Of a stretch of DNA of 64,000 nucleotides, positions 7,341 to 15,452 are shown piece after piece. Under the pieces are notes generated by a model, which saw only the letters and a list, made by a program, of their open reading frames with translations, was not told the DNA's origin and ran no database searches. A program made the position numbers and the translations under genes. Where the stretch lies: NCBI GenBank assembly GCA_045578465.1, contig JAZNKJ010000039.1:77805-141804 (forward strand). Reading direction: 5' to 3'. The DNA comes from SIG454 sp045578465 (GTDB lineage Bacteria; Bacillota; Clostridia; Monoglobales; Monoglobaceae). Every line of letters begins with the position of its first letter. Within the stretch, counting starts at the first letter, position 1.

Positions 7341-8033
7341 ATGTCGGAAAACGAAAATAACGGTAAAAACGAAACTATAAATGAGGAATATGAAACGATA
7401 AAAGACATGGGCGGAGTTGAGGTAGGCGGCAGTCGGGGGAAATTCTTTTGCATAAGTATCGTAGGACAGATTGAGGGGCACAGCGTTCTTCCGCCCCAGA
7501 CCAAAACCACCAAATATGAGCATATACTTCCTAAGCTTGTCTCCGTTGAAGAGGACGAAAACATTGACGGACTTTTAGTGATTTTAAATACGGTAGGGGG
7601 CGACATTGAAGCAGGCCTTGCCATAGCGGAGGTTATTGCCTCCATGAAAAAGCCGACTGTCTCTCTGGTTTTAGGGGGAGGCCACAGCATAGGAGTTCCT
7701 CTTGCAGTATCGGCGGATTGTTCTTTTATTGTTCCCTCAGCCACAATGACCATTCATCCCGTCCGTATGAGCGGAACGGTTATCGGTGTTCCGCAGATGT
7801 TTGATTATCTTTATAAAATTCAGGACAGAATTATAAATTTCGTGGTCTCTCACTCTGAAATAAGCAAGGAAGAATTCTCAACGCTCCTTCTTGAAACCGA
7901 CGAAATTGCCAACGATGTTGGAACAGTTTTATTCGGCGAGGAAGCGGTAAAGCATGGAGTTATTGACAAAGTCGGCGGCCTGTCGGAAGCCATTGAAACC
8001 CTCTATGAAATGATAGCAAAATCCAAAAACTGA
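7341..8033 (+). CDS. tepA: ClpP-like serine protease, TepA family
   Basis: A soluble ClpP-fold peptidase of 230 aa. It keeps a ClpP-like catalytic serine in GGGHSIGVP (Ser 116) and histidine in TMTIHPV (His 139), and has the TepA hallmark RMSGTVIGVPQMFDYL. In Bacillus subtilis TepA, described first as translocation-enhancing, has been implicated in degrading small acid-soluble spore proteins during germination. The ATG at 7341 follows GGGGAAG. It stands alone between metA (divergent) and rpsU, with a sporulation-like promoter candidate. It is distinct from housekeeping ClpP, which lacks the long acidic N-terminus. Confidence 0.88.
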   Translation: MSENENNGKNETINEEYETIKDMGGVEVGGSRGKFFCISIVGQIEGHSVLPPQTKTTKYEHILPKLVSVEEDENIDGLLVILNTVGGDIEAGLAIAEVIASMKKPTVSLVLGGGHSIGVPLAVSADCSFIVPSATMTIHPVRMSGTVIGVPQMFDYLYKIQDRIINFVVSHSEISKEEFSTLLLETDEIANDVGTVLFGEEAVKHGVIDKVGGLSEAIETLYEMIAKSKN

Positions 8034-8061
8034 CAAAACCAAAAATTTTTTGCGTTATGAC

Positions 8062-8090
8062 TTGACATAAATCCAAAAACCAGTTATAAT
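8062..8090 (+). promoter_or_regulatory. Strong sigma-A promoter of rpsU
   Basis: Perfect consensus: TTGACA (8062-8067), 17 nt, TATAAT (8085-8090). It sits about 85 nt before the rpsU start. Confidence 0.85.
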
Positions 8091-8104
8091 GTATGAGTAG
8101 AATT

Positions 8105-8126
8105 TTTGACAGTCAAGGTTTTGACA
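8105..8126. promoter_or_regulatory. Palindrome and repeated TTTTGACA in the rpsU leader
   Basis: The leader between promoter and rpsU holds TTGAC-A-GTCAA (8106-8116) and a second TTTTGACA copy (8119-8126). It could be a protein-binding or RNA regulatory site, or a second -35-like element. No TATAAT partner is seen at 17 nt after the second copy. Confidence 0.3.
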
Positions 8127-8175
8127 TAAAACAAATCCACTATCCCAATGTTAATTTGGAGGGAGGGAATCGATA

Positions 8176-8352
8176 ATGGCTGAAATCAGAGTTAAAGATA
8201 ATGAATCGTTAGATAGCGCGCTTCGTCGATTTAAGCGTTCATGTGCTAAGGCCGGAGTTCTTTCTGAAGTTAGAAAAAGAGAACATTATGAAAAGCCTAG
8301 TGTAAGACGCAAAAAGAAATCAGAGGCTGCAAGAAAACGCAAGTTCAAATAA
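8176..8352 (+). CDS. rpsU: Small ribosomal subunit protein bS21
   Basis: A 58-aa, very basic ribosomal protein of the 30S subunit, needed for mRNA engagement. It begins MAEIRVKDNESLDSALRRFK and ends in a lysine/arginine-rich tail (RRKKKSEAARKRKFK), as in Firmicutes S21. It is below the length usually reported by ORF finders. The ATG at 8176 follows GGAGGGAGGG. A strong promoter precedes it and an intrinsic terminator follows, so much of the message is monocistronic, with read-through into yqeY as in Bacillus. Confidence 0.96.
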   Translation: MAEIRVKDNESLDSALRRFKRSCAKAGVLSEVRKREHYEKPSVRRKKKSEAARKRKFK

Positions 8353-8370
8353 TTAAATAAACAATAATAG

Positions 8371-8397
8371 CCGCCTTGGGATTTAAAGGCGGTTTTT
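8371..8397 (+). terminator. Intrinsic terminator after rpsU
   Basis: Stem CCGCCTT/AAGGCGG with a 7-nt loop followed by TTTTT. It lies between rpsU and yqeY and probably sets the ratio of the two products. Confidence 0.85.
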
Positions 8398-8422
8398 GTT
8401 TTAAATTTAGGAGGAGAGAAAT

Positions 8423-8866
8423 ATGAGTTTAAAAGAAACTTTAATGGATGACCTTAAAATTGCAATGAAAGAAAAGGATGTTATAAGAAAAAACACTGTG
8501 CAGATGGTTCGCAGTGCCGTTTTGCAGTTTGAAAAGGATAATAAAACTGAGCTTTCAGATGAAGGCGTTATTGAAGTTATCGCAAAGGAATTAAAGCGCC
8601 GCCGCGATGTTCTTCCTGAATATGAAAAGAGCGGAAGAGATGACTTGATTGCGGACATTAACCGCGAAATTGAGATTCTTTTAGCTTATCTTCCAAAACA
8701 GCTCACAAAAGAAGAACTTGAAGTGATTGTCGCCGAAGCAATTGCCGAAGTTGGCGCAACTTCAATGAAAGATATGGGCAAAATTATGGGCGCTGTTATG
8801 CCAAAAACCAAGGGCAGAGCAGACGGAAAAATGATTAACGAAATCGTTAAAGCAAAATTATCATAA
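8423..8866 (+). CDS. yqeY: GatB/YqeY domain protein
   Basis: A 147-aa protein made almost wholly of the YqeY domain, which is related to the C-terminal tail domain of the amidotransferase subunit GatB. Its role is not established, though tRNA-linked activity is suspected. The start MSLKETLMDDLKIAMKEKDVIRKNTVQMVRSA and the end MGAVMPKTKGRADGKMINEIV are both characteristic. The rpsU-yqeY order is conserved in Firmicutes. It has its own AGGAGGAG site and is only 3 nt from the next gene. Confidence 0.92.
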   Translation: MSLKETLMDDLKIAMKEKDVIRKNTVQMVRSAVLQFEKDNKTELSDEGVIEVIAKELKRRRDVLPEYEKSGRDDLIADINREIEILLAYLPKQLTKEELEVIVAEAIAEVGATSMKDMGKIMGAVMPKTKGRADGKMINEIVKAKLS

Positions 8867-8869
8867 ATT

Positions 8870-10015
8870 ATGAAAAGATTTAAGTTAGGATTTTTATGGC
8901 TGGTTTTAGCAGTTTGTTTTCTTACCTCTTGCGTAGCCACCCCAACAAGCGTCGAGGAGGAAATATATGAAGAGCCGATTCGGACTGCCTCTATGGTGGT
9001 TTTAGGGGATAATCTTATGCATATGCCTGTTATTGTTGACGGCAAGCAGGAAGATGGAAGCTATGATTACAGCAGGATTTTTTCTCGTCTCCGTGAGGAC
9101 ATCGTTAATGCGGACTTAGCCGTAATCGGTCAGGAAACAGTTTTAGGGGGAGAGGAAATGGGCCTTTCGGGGTATCCTATGTTTAACTCCCCAAAAGGAG
9201 TGGGCGAAACTCTTGCTAAGGAGGGTTTTGATGTTATTCTCCACGCCTCAAATCATATTATGGACAGAGGGGTTAAAGGAATTGAAGCCTCAATTGACTT
9301 CTGGGAAGGCTATGACGATATAACCTATCTTGGCATAAACAAAAGCGAGGAAATGAAAATCAGCCCTGATATAGTTGAAAAGAACGGCATTAAATTTGCC
9401 CTTTTCAATTATACATATGGAACAAACGGAATTCCTCTTCCTGCCGGAAAGGAATATATGGTAAATCTTCTTGATGAGAAGAAGATTGAAGAAGACATAA
9501 AGTCAGTCAGAGAAGAGGTTGACTTTGTTGTTGTTTTCCCTCATTGGGGGAATGAATATTGGCTTAACCCATCGGAACAACAGAAGGCTCTCGCCCTTAA
9601 AATGTGTGAGTGGGGAGCGGACGCAATTATCGGCTCTCATCCTCATGTTATAGAGCCTTGTGAGTGGATAAAGAGCGAAAACGGAAATGAATGTGTTGTT
9701 TTTTATTCCTTGGGCAATTTTGTTTCAAGACAAAAAGAAACCAAAAATCTTTTAGGCGGAATGGCAGGACTTGAATTTAGTGTAAAAGGGGAAGAAAAGA
9801 CGGTCAGGGCAAAGTTTACCCCAATTGTGACCCAATATGATTACAATTCAAGAAATTTTGTTGTTTATAAGCTTAAAGATTATACCGATGGTCTTGCCAA
9901 GCTTCACGGCATAAATTTATATGACGGAGCGCTGAGCAAAGCGAAATTTGAAGGAATGTTCAGAAAAGTTTTTGCCGAGTATCCGACGAATATCGAGATT
10001 GAATATAGCGAATAG
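8870..10015 (+). CDS. CapA-family (PGA_cap) lipoprotein
   Basis: An exported metallophosphoesterase-fold protein of 381 aa. A lipoprotein signal ends at LTSC (Cys 21). The PGA_cap domain shows VVLGDNLMH near residue 43, NHIMDRGVKGI, FPHWGNEYW and IIGSHPHVIEP, which carry the family's conserved Asp, Asn and His residues. CapA of Bacillus anthracis acts in poly-gamma-glutamate capsule export, but most homologues lack capBC neighbours, as here, and have unknown roles. The start lacks a clear ribosome site and lies 3 nt after yqeY, suggesting coupling. The next gene starts 10 nt after its stop. Confidence 0.85.
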   Translation: MKRFKLGFLWLVLAVCFLTSCVATPTSVEEEIYEEPIRTASMVVLGDNLMHMPVIVDGKQEDGSYDYSRIFSRLREDIVNADLAVIGQETVLGGEEMGLSGYPMFNSPKGVGETLAKEGFDVILHASNHIMDRGVKGIEASIDFWEGYDDITYLGINKSEEMKISPDIVEKNGIKFALFNYTYGTNGIPLPAGKEYMVNLLDEKKIEEDIKSVREEVDFVVVFPHWGNEYWLNPSEQQKALALKMCEWGADAIIGSHPHVIEPCEWIKSENGNECVVFYSLGNFVSRQKETKNLLGGMAGLEFSVKGEEKTVRAKFTPIVTQYDYNSRNFVVYKLKDYTDGLAKLHGINLYDGALSKAKFEGMFRKVFAEYPTNIEIEYSE

Positions 10016-10025
10016 GAGAAATCTT

Positions 10026-10583
10026 ATGAAAATAACATTGCTTGGAGATTCCATAAGAGGTGCATACGGGAAAGAAGTTCCCCGCATTTTAGGGGACGAC
10101 TTTACTGTATATCAGCCTCAGGACAATTGCAGATTTTCTGCCTATACTCTAAGAGGCCTCTTTGAGTGGCGGGCGGAAATGGAAGGAAGTCGAATCGTCC
10201 ATTGGAATAACGGATTGTGGGATATATGCAATCTCTTCGGAGACGGATGCTTTACTCCCGAAAAGGTATATATTGACAATATGTTAAGAATTGCGGACCT
10301 TTTACTCAAGAAATATGATAAAGTAATTTTCGCAACAACAACTCCCGTAACCGAGCAGAATCCATATGATAAAAATGATGCAATCGAAAGATATAATGAG
10401 ATAATAGTTCCCCTGCTTAAAGAAAAAGGGGTTATCATAAACGATTTGCATAGTTTAGTAAAAAAAGATATTGATAAATATATCCGCAAAGACGATAATA
10501 TCCATTTAACCGAAGAAGGCGCCCAGGTATGCGCCCGACAGGTGGCAGATGTTATCCGAGAGGTTGCAAAAACAATAGTTTAA
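10026..10583 (+). CDS. SGNH/GDSL-type hydrolase
   Basis: A 185-aa cytoplasmic esterase-like protein. Block I is ITLLGDSIR (catalytic Ser), an Asn-containing HWNNGLWD follows, and block V is DNIHLTEEG with the Asp-x-x-His pair, so the catalytic set looks complete. Such enzymes remove acyl groups from sugars or lipids. The ATG at 10026 is chosen because AGGAG sits 7 nt upstream; a longer frame from 9948 would overlap the previous gene and lacks a site. It is followed 15 nt later by an acetyl-esterase-like gene, so joint deacylation of a glycan is a reasonable guess. Confidence 0.82.
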   Translation: MKITLLGDSIRGAYGKEVPRILGDDFTVYQPQDNCRFSAYTLRGLFEWRAEMEGSRIVHWNNGLWDICNLFGDGCFTPEKVYIDNMLRIADLLLKKYDKVIFATTTPVTEQNPYDKNDAIERYNEIIVPLLKEKGVIINDLHSLVKKDIDKYIRKDDNIHLTEEGAQVCARQVADVIREVAKTIV

Positions 10584-10598
10584 AGGAGAAAAAGGGAA

Positions 10599-11393
10599 AT
10601 GATTAATAAAAGGGTTATGCTTGAAGAAGGAAATGAGAATGCATATCTTGATGTATATGCTGCGCAAGAAATTGAGGATTTTAAAAGAAGCGCAATCCTT
10701 ATAATGCCGGGCGGTGGCTATGGCCGTTGCGACGGAAGAGAAGGAGAGCCTATTGCTATGGCGTTTCTATCTCATGGCTTTAACGCTTTCGTGCTTAACT
10801 ATTCCGCAGGGCATAAGGCTTTCCCTGCTCATTTGATTGAAGCTTCTATGGCGGTTAAGCATATCCGCGATAATGCAGAAGAATACAGAATTGACCCGGA
10901 CAAAGTCTTTGTTGTGGGCTTTTCAGCAGGCGGTCATCTTGCGGCTTCCTTAGGAACGATGTGGGACAGAAAAGAAATCTATGATGCGGTTTCAATGCCT
11001 CTTGGCTATAACAAGCCAAAGGGAATGATGCTTATTTATCCTGTTCTCTCGGCAAAGCATCACGGCTTTTCCTTTAAGGGATTATTTAAGGGCGAAGAAG
11101 TTACGGAAGAAAAGCTCTCTATGGTCAGCATTGAAAACTGCATAAAAGAAAATTCTTCTCCTGCATTTATTATGCATACTTCCAACGACGAGGTTGTTGA
11201 TGTAAAGAATTCTCTTGCCTTGGCAGACGCTTTGGCAGATAAGAAGATAAAGTTTGAAATGCATATCTATCCGGACGCACCTCACGGAGTTGCCCTTGGA
11301 AACGAAGTAACAAAGTGCGGAAATGAAAAGTGGTGCAATCCTGCCATTGCAAAATGGGTTGAAAATGCAGTGTATTGGGCAGAAAATCTTTAA
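10599..11393 (+). CDS. Alpha/beta hydrolase (acetyl esterase/acetylxylan esterase-like)
   Basis: A 264-aa alpha/beta hydrolase of the Axe/BD-FAE kind. The oxyanion region MPGGGYGRCDGREGEP is near residue 37, the nucleophile elbow is GFSAGGHLA near residue 107, and the catalytic Asp (TSNDEVVDV) and His (DAPHGVAL) follow near the C-terminus. There is no signal peptide, so it acts inside the cell on imported acetylated sugars. It sits in a tight run with SGNH hydrolase, PfkB kinase and AraC genes. The ATG follows AAAGGAG. The exact substrate is unknown. Confidence 0.82.
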   Translation: MINKRVMLEEGNENAYLDVYAAQEIEDFKRSAILIMPGGGYGRCDGREGEPIAMAFLSHGFNAFVLNYSAGHKAFPAHLIEASMAVKHIRDNAEEYRIDPDKVFVVGFSAGGHLAASLGTMWDRKEIYDAVSMPLGYNKPKGMMLIYPVLSAKHHGFSFKGLFKGEEVTEEKLSMVSIENCIKENSSPAFIMHTSNDEVVDVKNSLALADALADKKIKFEMHIYPDAPHGVALGNEVTKCGNEKWCNPAIAKWVENAVYWAENL

Positions 11394-11408
11394 TTGGAGG
11401 GAAAGGGA

Positions 11409-12497
11409 ATGAAATATTCAAAACAGTTTAACGAAAGAAAAGATTTAATCAGAAGCAAAAAAGTAAGCATCGGCTTTGACGGGTTTATTGACTATGTTAT
11501 CCGTCCTGTTAAAACAAGAGAGGATGAGAATAACTGTACATATTTTCCAACAATTGATCAGTTCGGCGAAAAGATTACATCTCTTGCAGGTCGGAGCGGT
11601 AATATCGAGCTTATCATAAGCAATACCGACTTTGGCGGTTGTGGGCCACACTATGCAAACGGTCTTGCAAATATGGGGGTTAATTGCACCTGCGTTGGTG
11701 CCCTTGGTTATCCTGAAAAGAGCCCGGTTTTCGCCCTTAACGAAAACTGCAAAACCATAAGCATAAGCGAGCCTGGATATTCCTATGTTTTTGAGTTTGG
11801 CGACGGAAAGATAATAATGAGCGATATTGAAAAAATCAGCCGTCTCCGTTGGGATGATTTGATAGAAAGAATAAGCATTGACGAAATGGTTGAAATTTTT
11901 GACGATGCAGATATTATAACCTTGGTTAACTGGAGTTATCTGGTGCATTTCCACGAGATTTATGAAAAGTTCTTAGAACTGGTTATGCCAAGACTTTCTA
12001 AAAGGGACAGAAAGATTTATATTGATATTGCTGACTGTGCTAAAAGACGCCCTGAGGAAATTAAGGCGGCTCTTAAAATGTTCGGAAAGTATAGCGAATA
12101 TGCTCCAACATATCTTGGTCTTAACAAGAGTGAGGCTATGGTTATGCACTCAATTTTAGGAGAAGGGGAATATGAAGGCTCTCTCCTGATTGCAAGAAAG
12201 ATTAAAGAGTTTTCAGGTATCGGAACAGTTGTTATCCACCCTGTTGACAGCTCTGCTGCTGTTTATGACGGCGGCGAAGTTGAGGTTAGTGGCATCCTAT
12301 GCGAAAACCCTAAAAAGACAACAGGCGGCGGAGATAACTTTAACAGCGGTTTCTGCGCAGGTCTTTTAGGCGACCTTGATATAAAGAGCTGTCTGGTAAG
12401 CGGAATGACAACATCTTATTTATATGTTAAAAACGGACATTGCAACAGCTTCGAGGATATCGCAAACGCTATGGAGATGTATGACGATTTAGCATAA
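11409..12497 (+). CDS. PfkB-family carbohydrate kinase
   Basis: A ribokinase-fold sugar kinase of 362 aa. The C-terminal PfkB signature with catalytic Asp is visible in KKTTGGGDNFNSGFCAGLL near residue 305, and an N-terminal glycine-rich segment (TDFGGCGPHYANGLANMG) closes over substrate. It is longer than typical 300-aa ribokinases and no close named family is recognised. ATG 11409 is preferred over TTG 11394 because GGAGGG lies between them. It begins 15 nt after the esterase gene. The substrate is probably a deacylated sugar or nucleoside, which is inference only. Confidence 0.82.
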   Translation: MKYSKQFNERKDLIRSKKVSIGFDGFIDYVIRPVKTREDENNCTYFPTIDQFGEKITSLAGRSGNIELIISNTDFGGCGPHYANGLANMGVNCTCVGALGYPEKSPVFALNENCKTISISEPGYSYVFEFGDGKIIMSDIEKISRLRWDDLIERISIDEMVEIFDDADIITLVNWSYLVHFHEIYEKFLELVMPRLSKRDRKIYIDIADCAKRRPEEIKAALKMFGKYSEYAPTYLGLNKSEAMVMHSILGEGEYEGSLLIARKIKEFSGIGTVVIHPVDSSAAVYDGGEVEVSGILCENPKKTTGGGDNFNSGFCAGLLGDLDIKSCLVSGMTTSYLYVKNGHCNSFEDIANAMEMYDDLA

Positions 12498-12529
12498 AAT
12501 TTACCCGACAGGAAAAGAGGTGATGCAAA

Positions 12530-13348
12530 ATGGAGAATAAAGCAATACGAGAGTTTATTCAGGTAAATCTTCCAGGAATTCAGGTTTCTGTTGTGCAGAA
12601 ATTTATGATGGATAAGCAGGAAGAAATCCCTGTTCTTCATAAGCATCCCTGCTATGAAATTATATATGTAAATAAAAGGGACGAAAAATATTTCATTTTG
12701 ATTCCCCCAAACACAGAGCATCTGGCAATTGACGGACGGAAAGAGGAAATCATTTCCGTTAATTCCTTTCTCCTTTCTTTTAAAGGAAAGGAAAGCTCTG
12801 TTGCAATTTATAATGTCCTTAAAAATTTGAACGAAGCAATAAGAATAGAGGATACTTTCGGCGGACTTAACAGAATAAAATCAATACAAAAGCTGTCTGA
12901 GGATAACTCTTTCGGGTTTATGGAACAGCTTACAGCGGAGTTTCAGCTTTTGATAGTTCTTCTTTGCCGTGCAATTGGAAAAACCTCAAAGAGTGCAATG
13001 AAGAATTTTCAGACTCTTGACGAGAAGAGACTTTGCATATTAGAGGATTATTTTACATATAACTTTGCAAGTCCTTCTTGCAGTAAAAAGGAACTTGCTC
13101 AGCTTTTGGGAGTTTGCGAAAGACAGCTCACAAGAATAATTGAAAAGCAGTATAACAGCAGTTTTTCCGAGGTTCTTTTAACAATGAGAATGAATATGGC
13201 TCGTGCCATGATTGAGGAGAATAAGGTGTCCATTGAGAAGATAGTGGAAAAGGTTGGCTATGAATCCGTTTCTGCTTTTCAGAGGGCATATAAAAGATTT
13301 TTCGGCGAAACGGTTAAGAACAGCATAAAAGGGACGAAAGGGCAGTGA
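12530..13348 (+). CDS. AraC-family transcriptional regulator
   Basis: A DNA-binding regulator of 272 aa. The C-terminal ~95 residues form the double helix-turn-helix of AraC proteins: KKELAQLLGVCERQLTRII and the signature VSIEKIVEKVGYESVSAFQRAYKRFFGET. The N-terminal half begins with a cupin-like HKHPCYEIIYV segment that probably binds a small effector. It lies 32 nt after the kinase with a near-perfect GAGGTGAT site and is likely the local regulator of the sugar cluster (8870-14626). The effector is unknown. Confidence 0.88.
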   Translation: MENKAIREFIQVNLPGIQVSVVQKFMMDKQEEIPVLHKHPCYEIIYVNKRDEKYFILIPPNTEHLAIDGRKEEIISVNSFLLSFKGKESSVAIYNVLKNLNEAIRIEDTFGGLNRIKSIQKLSEDNSFGFMEQLTAEFQLLIVLLCRAIGKTSKSAMKNFQTLDEKRLCILEDYFTYNFASPSCSKKELAQLLGVCERQLTRIIEKQYNSSFSEVLLTMRMNMARAMIEENKVSIEKIVEKVGYESVSAFQRAYKRFFGETVKNSIKGTKGQ

Positions 13349-13432
13349 AGATGTCCTAAACTGCAATTGAAATGAAAATTTCCGGATGATATAATTTTCT
13401 TGAAAGATTACTTAAACGAGAGGAGAAATATT

Positions 13433-14626
13433 ATGCATCCGAGAATTAGTAACAAAGAATACGAGTATGTTAAAGAGGTTTTGGACCAGGGTTTCAGAAC
13501 TTCCTATAACGGTTCAATGAACAAAAGACTTGAAGCCGCTTTTGCTGAAAAGTTCGGAACAAAGTTTGCAATCAGCTTCTGTAACGGAACAGCAACTCTT
13601 CATATTGCTCTTGAAGCTGCCGGCGTTGGCGCAGGGGATGAGGTTATCGTTCCGCCCCTTACAATGTCAAGCACAACTCTTGCTGTTCTTCACGCAGGGG
13701 CAACCCCTGTTTATGCCGATGTTGATCCTGATACATATCAGATTAGCGCCAAGGCTATTGAAAAGGTTATAACCCCAAGAACAAAGGCTATTATGCCTGT
13801 TGCTCTTTTAGGTATGTGCCCTGATTTTGATGCAATCAATGCTATCGCAAAGAAACATAACCTGGTTGTTATTGAAGATGATGCAGAATGTTTCTTAGGA
13901 AAATATAAAGGTAAGCTCGTTGGAACCCTTGGAGATATGGCAAGCTTCAGCTTCCAGGCGTCCAAGCACTTATCCGCAGGCGAAGGCGGTATGGTTATCA
14001 CAGATAACGAAGAATATGCTGAAAAGTTAAGAAGATATTCAGGTCTTGGTTATGGCTCAATCGGTGCTAAGAAAGGCCGAATTTTAAAGAGCGATATCCA
14101 GAATCCTAACTATTTCAGACACGCATCATCAGGCTGGAATTACAGAATTTCTGATGTTTGTGCCGCTGTTGCTCTTGCTCAGACAGAGAGAATCGAAGAG
14201 CTTGTTGAAAATCGTATTGAGTCCGCTATGAAAACAAGAGAAGTTTTAAAGGATGCAAAATGGTTTAAAGAACAGCATACTCCTGACGACTGCGTAAACT
14301 CATACTGGGGCTATGCAGGTAAGCTTATTGACGATTCAATTAAGTGGGAAGATGTTTATAATAAGTTCGTTGAAAACGGCGGTCCTGGTTTCTATGCTGC
14401 TTGGAAGCTTTCTTATCAGGAACCATTCCTCCAGCAGATGAACCTTATGGGAAGAGAAAAATATATGCCTCTTATGAAAGATATGAAGTTCCCGATGGAA
14501 GGTCTTTGCCCTGTTGCAGAATCTCTCCAGCCAAGACTTATGCTTCTTAAAACAAACTATTATGATGCGGAAGAATTAAACCGCGACCTTGAAGCACTTT
14601 ATAAGACAGTTAAATACTTTAACTAA
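13433..14626 (+). CDS. DegT/DnrJ/EryC1/StrS-family aminotransferase
   Basis: A PLP-dependent sugar aminotransferase of 397 aa, which typically converts a keto-sugar nucleotide to an amino sugar. The PLP lysine is in FSFQASKHLSAGEGGM near residue 180, preceded by the Asp-containing VVIEDDAECF. The start MHPRISNKEYEYVKEVL with GGAGAAATATT upstream is preferred to TTG 13400. Codons are notably biased to common ones, hinting at high expression. It is separated from the araC gene by about 84 nt that may hold its own promoter, and ends at a strong terminator. The role could be catabolic rather than biosynthetic given its neighbours. Confidence 0.85.
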   Translation: MHPRISNKEYEYVKEVLDQGFRTSYNGSMNKRLEAAFAEKFGTKFAISFCNGTATLHIALEAAGVGAGDEVIVPPLTMSSTTLAVLHAGATPVYADVDPDTYQISAKAIEKVITPRTKAIMPVALLGMCPDFDAINAIAKKHNLVVIEDDAECFLGKYKGKLVGTLGDMASFSFQASKHLSAGEGGMVITDNEEYAEKLRRYSGLGYGSIGAKKGRILKSDIQNPNYFRHASSGWNYRISDVCAAVALAQTERIEELVENRIESAMKTREVLKDAKWFKEQHTPDDCVNSYWGYAGKLIDDSIKWEDVYNKFVENGGPGFYAAWKLSYQEPFLQQMNLMGREKYMPLMKDMKFPMEGLCPVAESLQPRLMLLKTNYYDAEELNRDLEALYKTVKYFN

Positions 14627-14637
14627 TATAAAACTTA

Positions 14638-14666
14638 GGGTCCCTTGCAAAAGGGACCCCTTTTTT
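14638..14666 (+). terminator. Intrinsic terminator after the DegT aminotransferase gene
   Basis: Stem GGGTCCCTT/AAGGGACCC with a GCAA-type loop and a T6 tract. Confidence 0.92.
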
Positions 14667-14668
14667 AT

Positions 14669-14697
14669 TTGACTATTTAGTTTTTTAATGGTATAAT
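14669..14697 (+). promoter_or_regulatory. Sigma-A promoter of the 14722-17852 genes
   Basis: TTGACT (14669-14674), 17 nt, TATAAT (14692-14697), starting inside the T-run of the preceding terminator. Confidence 0.75.
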
Positions 14698-14721
14698 TTA
14701 AGGAATAAGGAGTGAAAAATT

Positions 14722-15441
14722 ATGCTTTTATATATAATTCGTCACGGAGAGCCCGTTTATAACCCTAACGGCTTAACACAGATGGGGCAGGAGCAGGCAG
14801 AGGCTATCGCTAAAAGACTGTCCCTTCACGGAATTGATAAGATATACGCCTCGCCTTTAAAAAGAGCGAGAATGACTGCCGAGCCAACGGCGAAACTGCT
14901 TAATAAGGAAATCGGAATTGAAGAATTTATGTGCGAGGAAAAAGCAGGGGAAAGCTTTTGCGTTAAAGACGAAAACGGCGAAGATAAATGGATGTTCCTG
15001 ATTGAAAAATACAGACGGGAAATGCAATCCAAAAAAATCTTGGATTTAGGCGATAAATGGTATAATCACCAGATGTTTAATACCCCAAAATGTAAAAGCG
15101 GATATGAAAGAATTTTAAATGAGTCGGACAGATTTTTAAGTGAGCTTGGGTATGCCCACGACAGAGAGAATGGCTGGTATAAGGCAGTAGCTCCTAACGA
15201 TTTAAGAGTTGCGGCATTTTGCCACGGCGGATTTGGTCTGTCCTGGCTTGGAATTTTGCTTAATATCCCTCTTCCGACTGTGTGGACAAGGATGGATATA
15301 AGTCATTCGGGAATGACAGTTGTTGAGTTTAAGGAAGACAGCCAGGGAATATGCATCCCTAAAATGCTTATGCTTTCCAATGACTCTCATTTATATCGCG
15401 AGGGACTGCCCACAAAGTATAACAACGAAAAATTTATATAA
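14722..15441 (+). CDS. Histidine phosphatase family protein
   Basis: A 239-aa member of the phosphoglycerate-mutase-like (branch 1) superfamily. The catalytic RHGEP motif is at residues 8-12, the second conserved Arg lies in SPLKRARMTAEP, and the second catalytic His is in FCHGGFGLSW near residue 169. A long insert (residues about 75-130) differs from cofactor-dependent PGM, so it is more likely a broad phosphatase than a glycolytic mutase. It is the first gene of a run including YqeG and the TIM-barrel gene, 11 nt before yqeG. Confidence 0.85.
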   Translation: MLLYIIRHGEPVYNPNGLTQMGQEQAEAIAKRLSLHGIDKIYASPLKRARMTAEPTAKLLNKEIGIEEFMCEEKAGESFCVKDENGEDKWMFLIEKYRREMQSKKILDLGDKWYNHQMFNTPKCKSGYERILNESDRFLSELGYAHDRENGWYKAVAPNDLRVAAFCHGGFGLSWLGILLNIPLPTVWTRMDISHSGMTVVEFKEDSQGICIPKMLMLSNDSHLYREGLPTKYNNEKFI

Positions 15442-15452
15442 GGAGAAAATAG

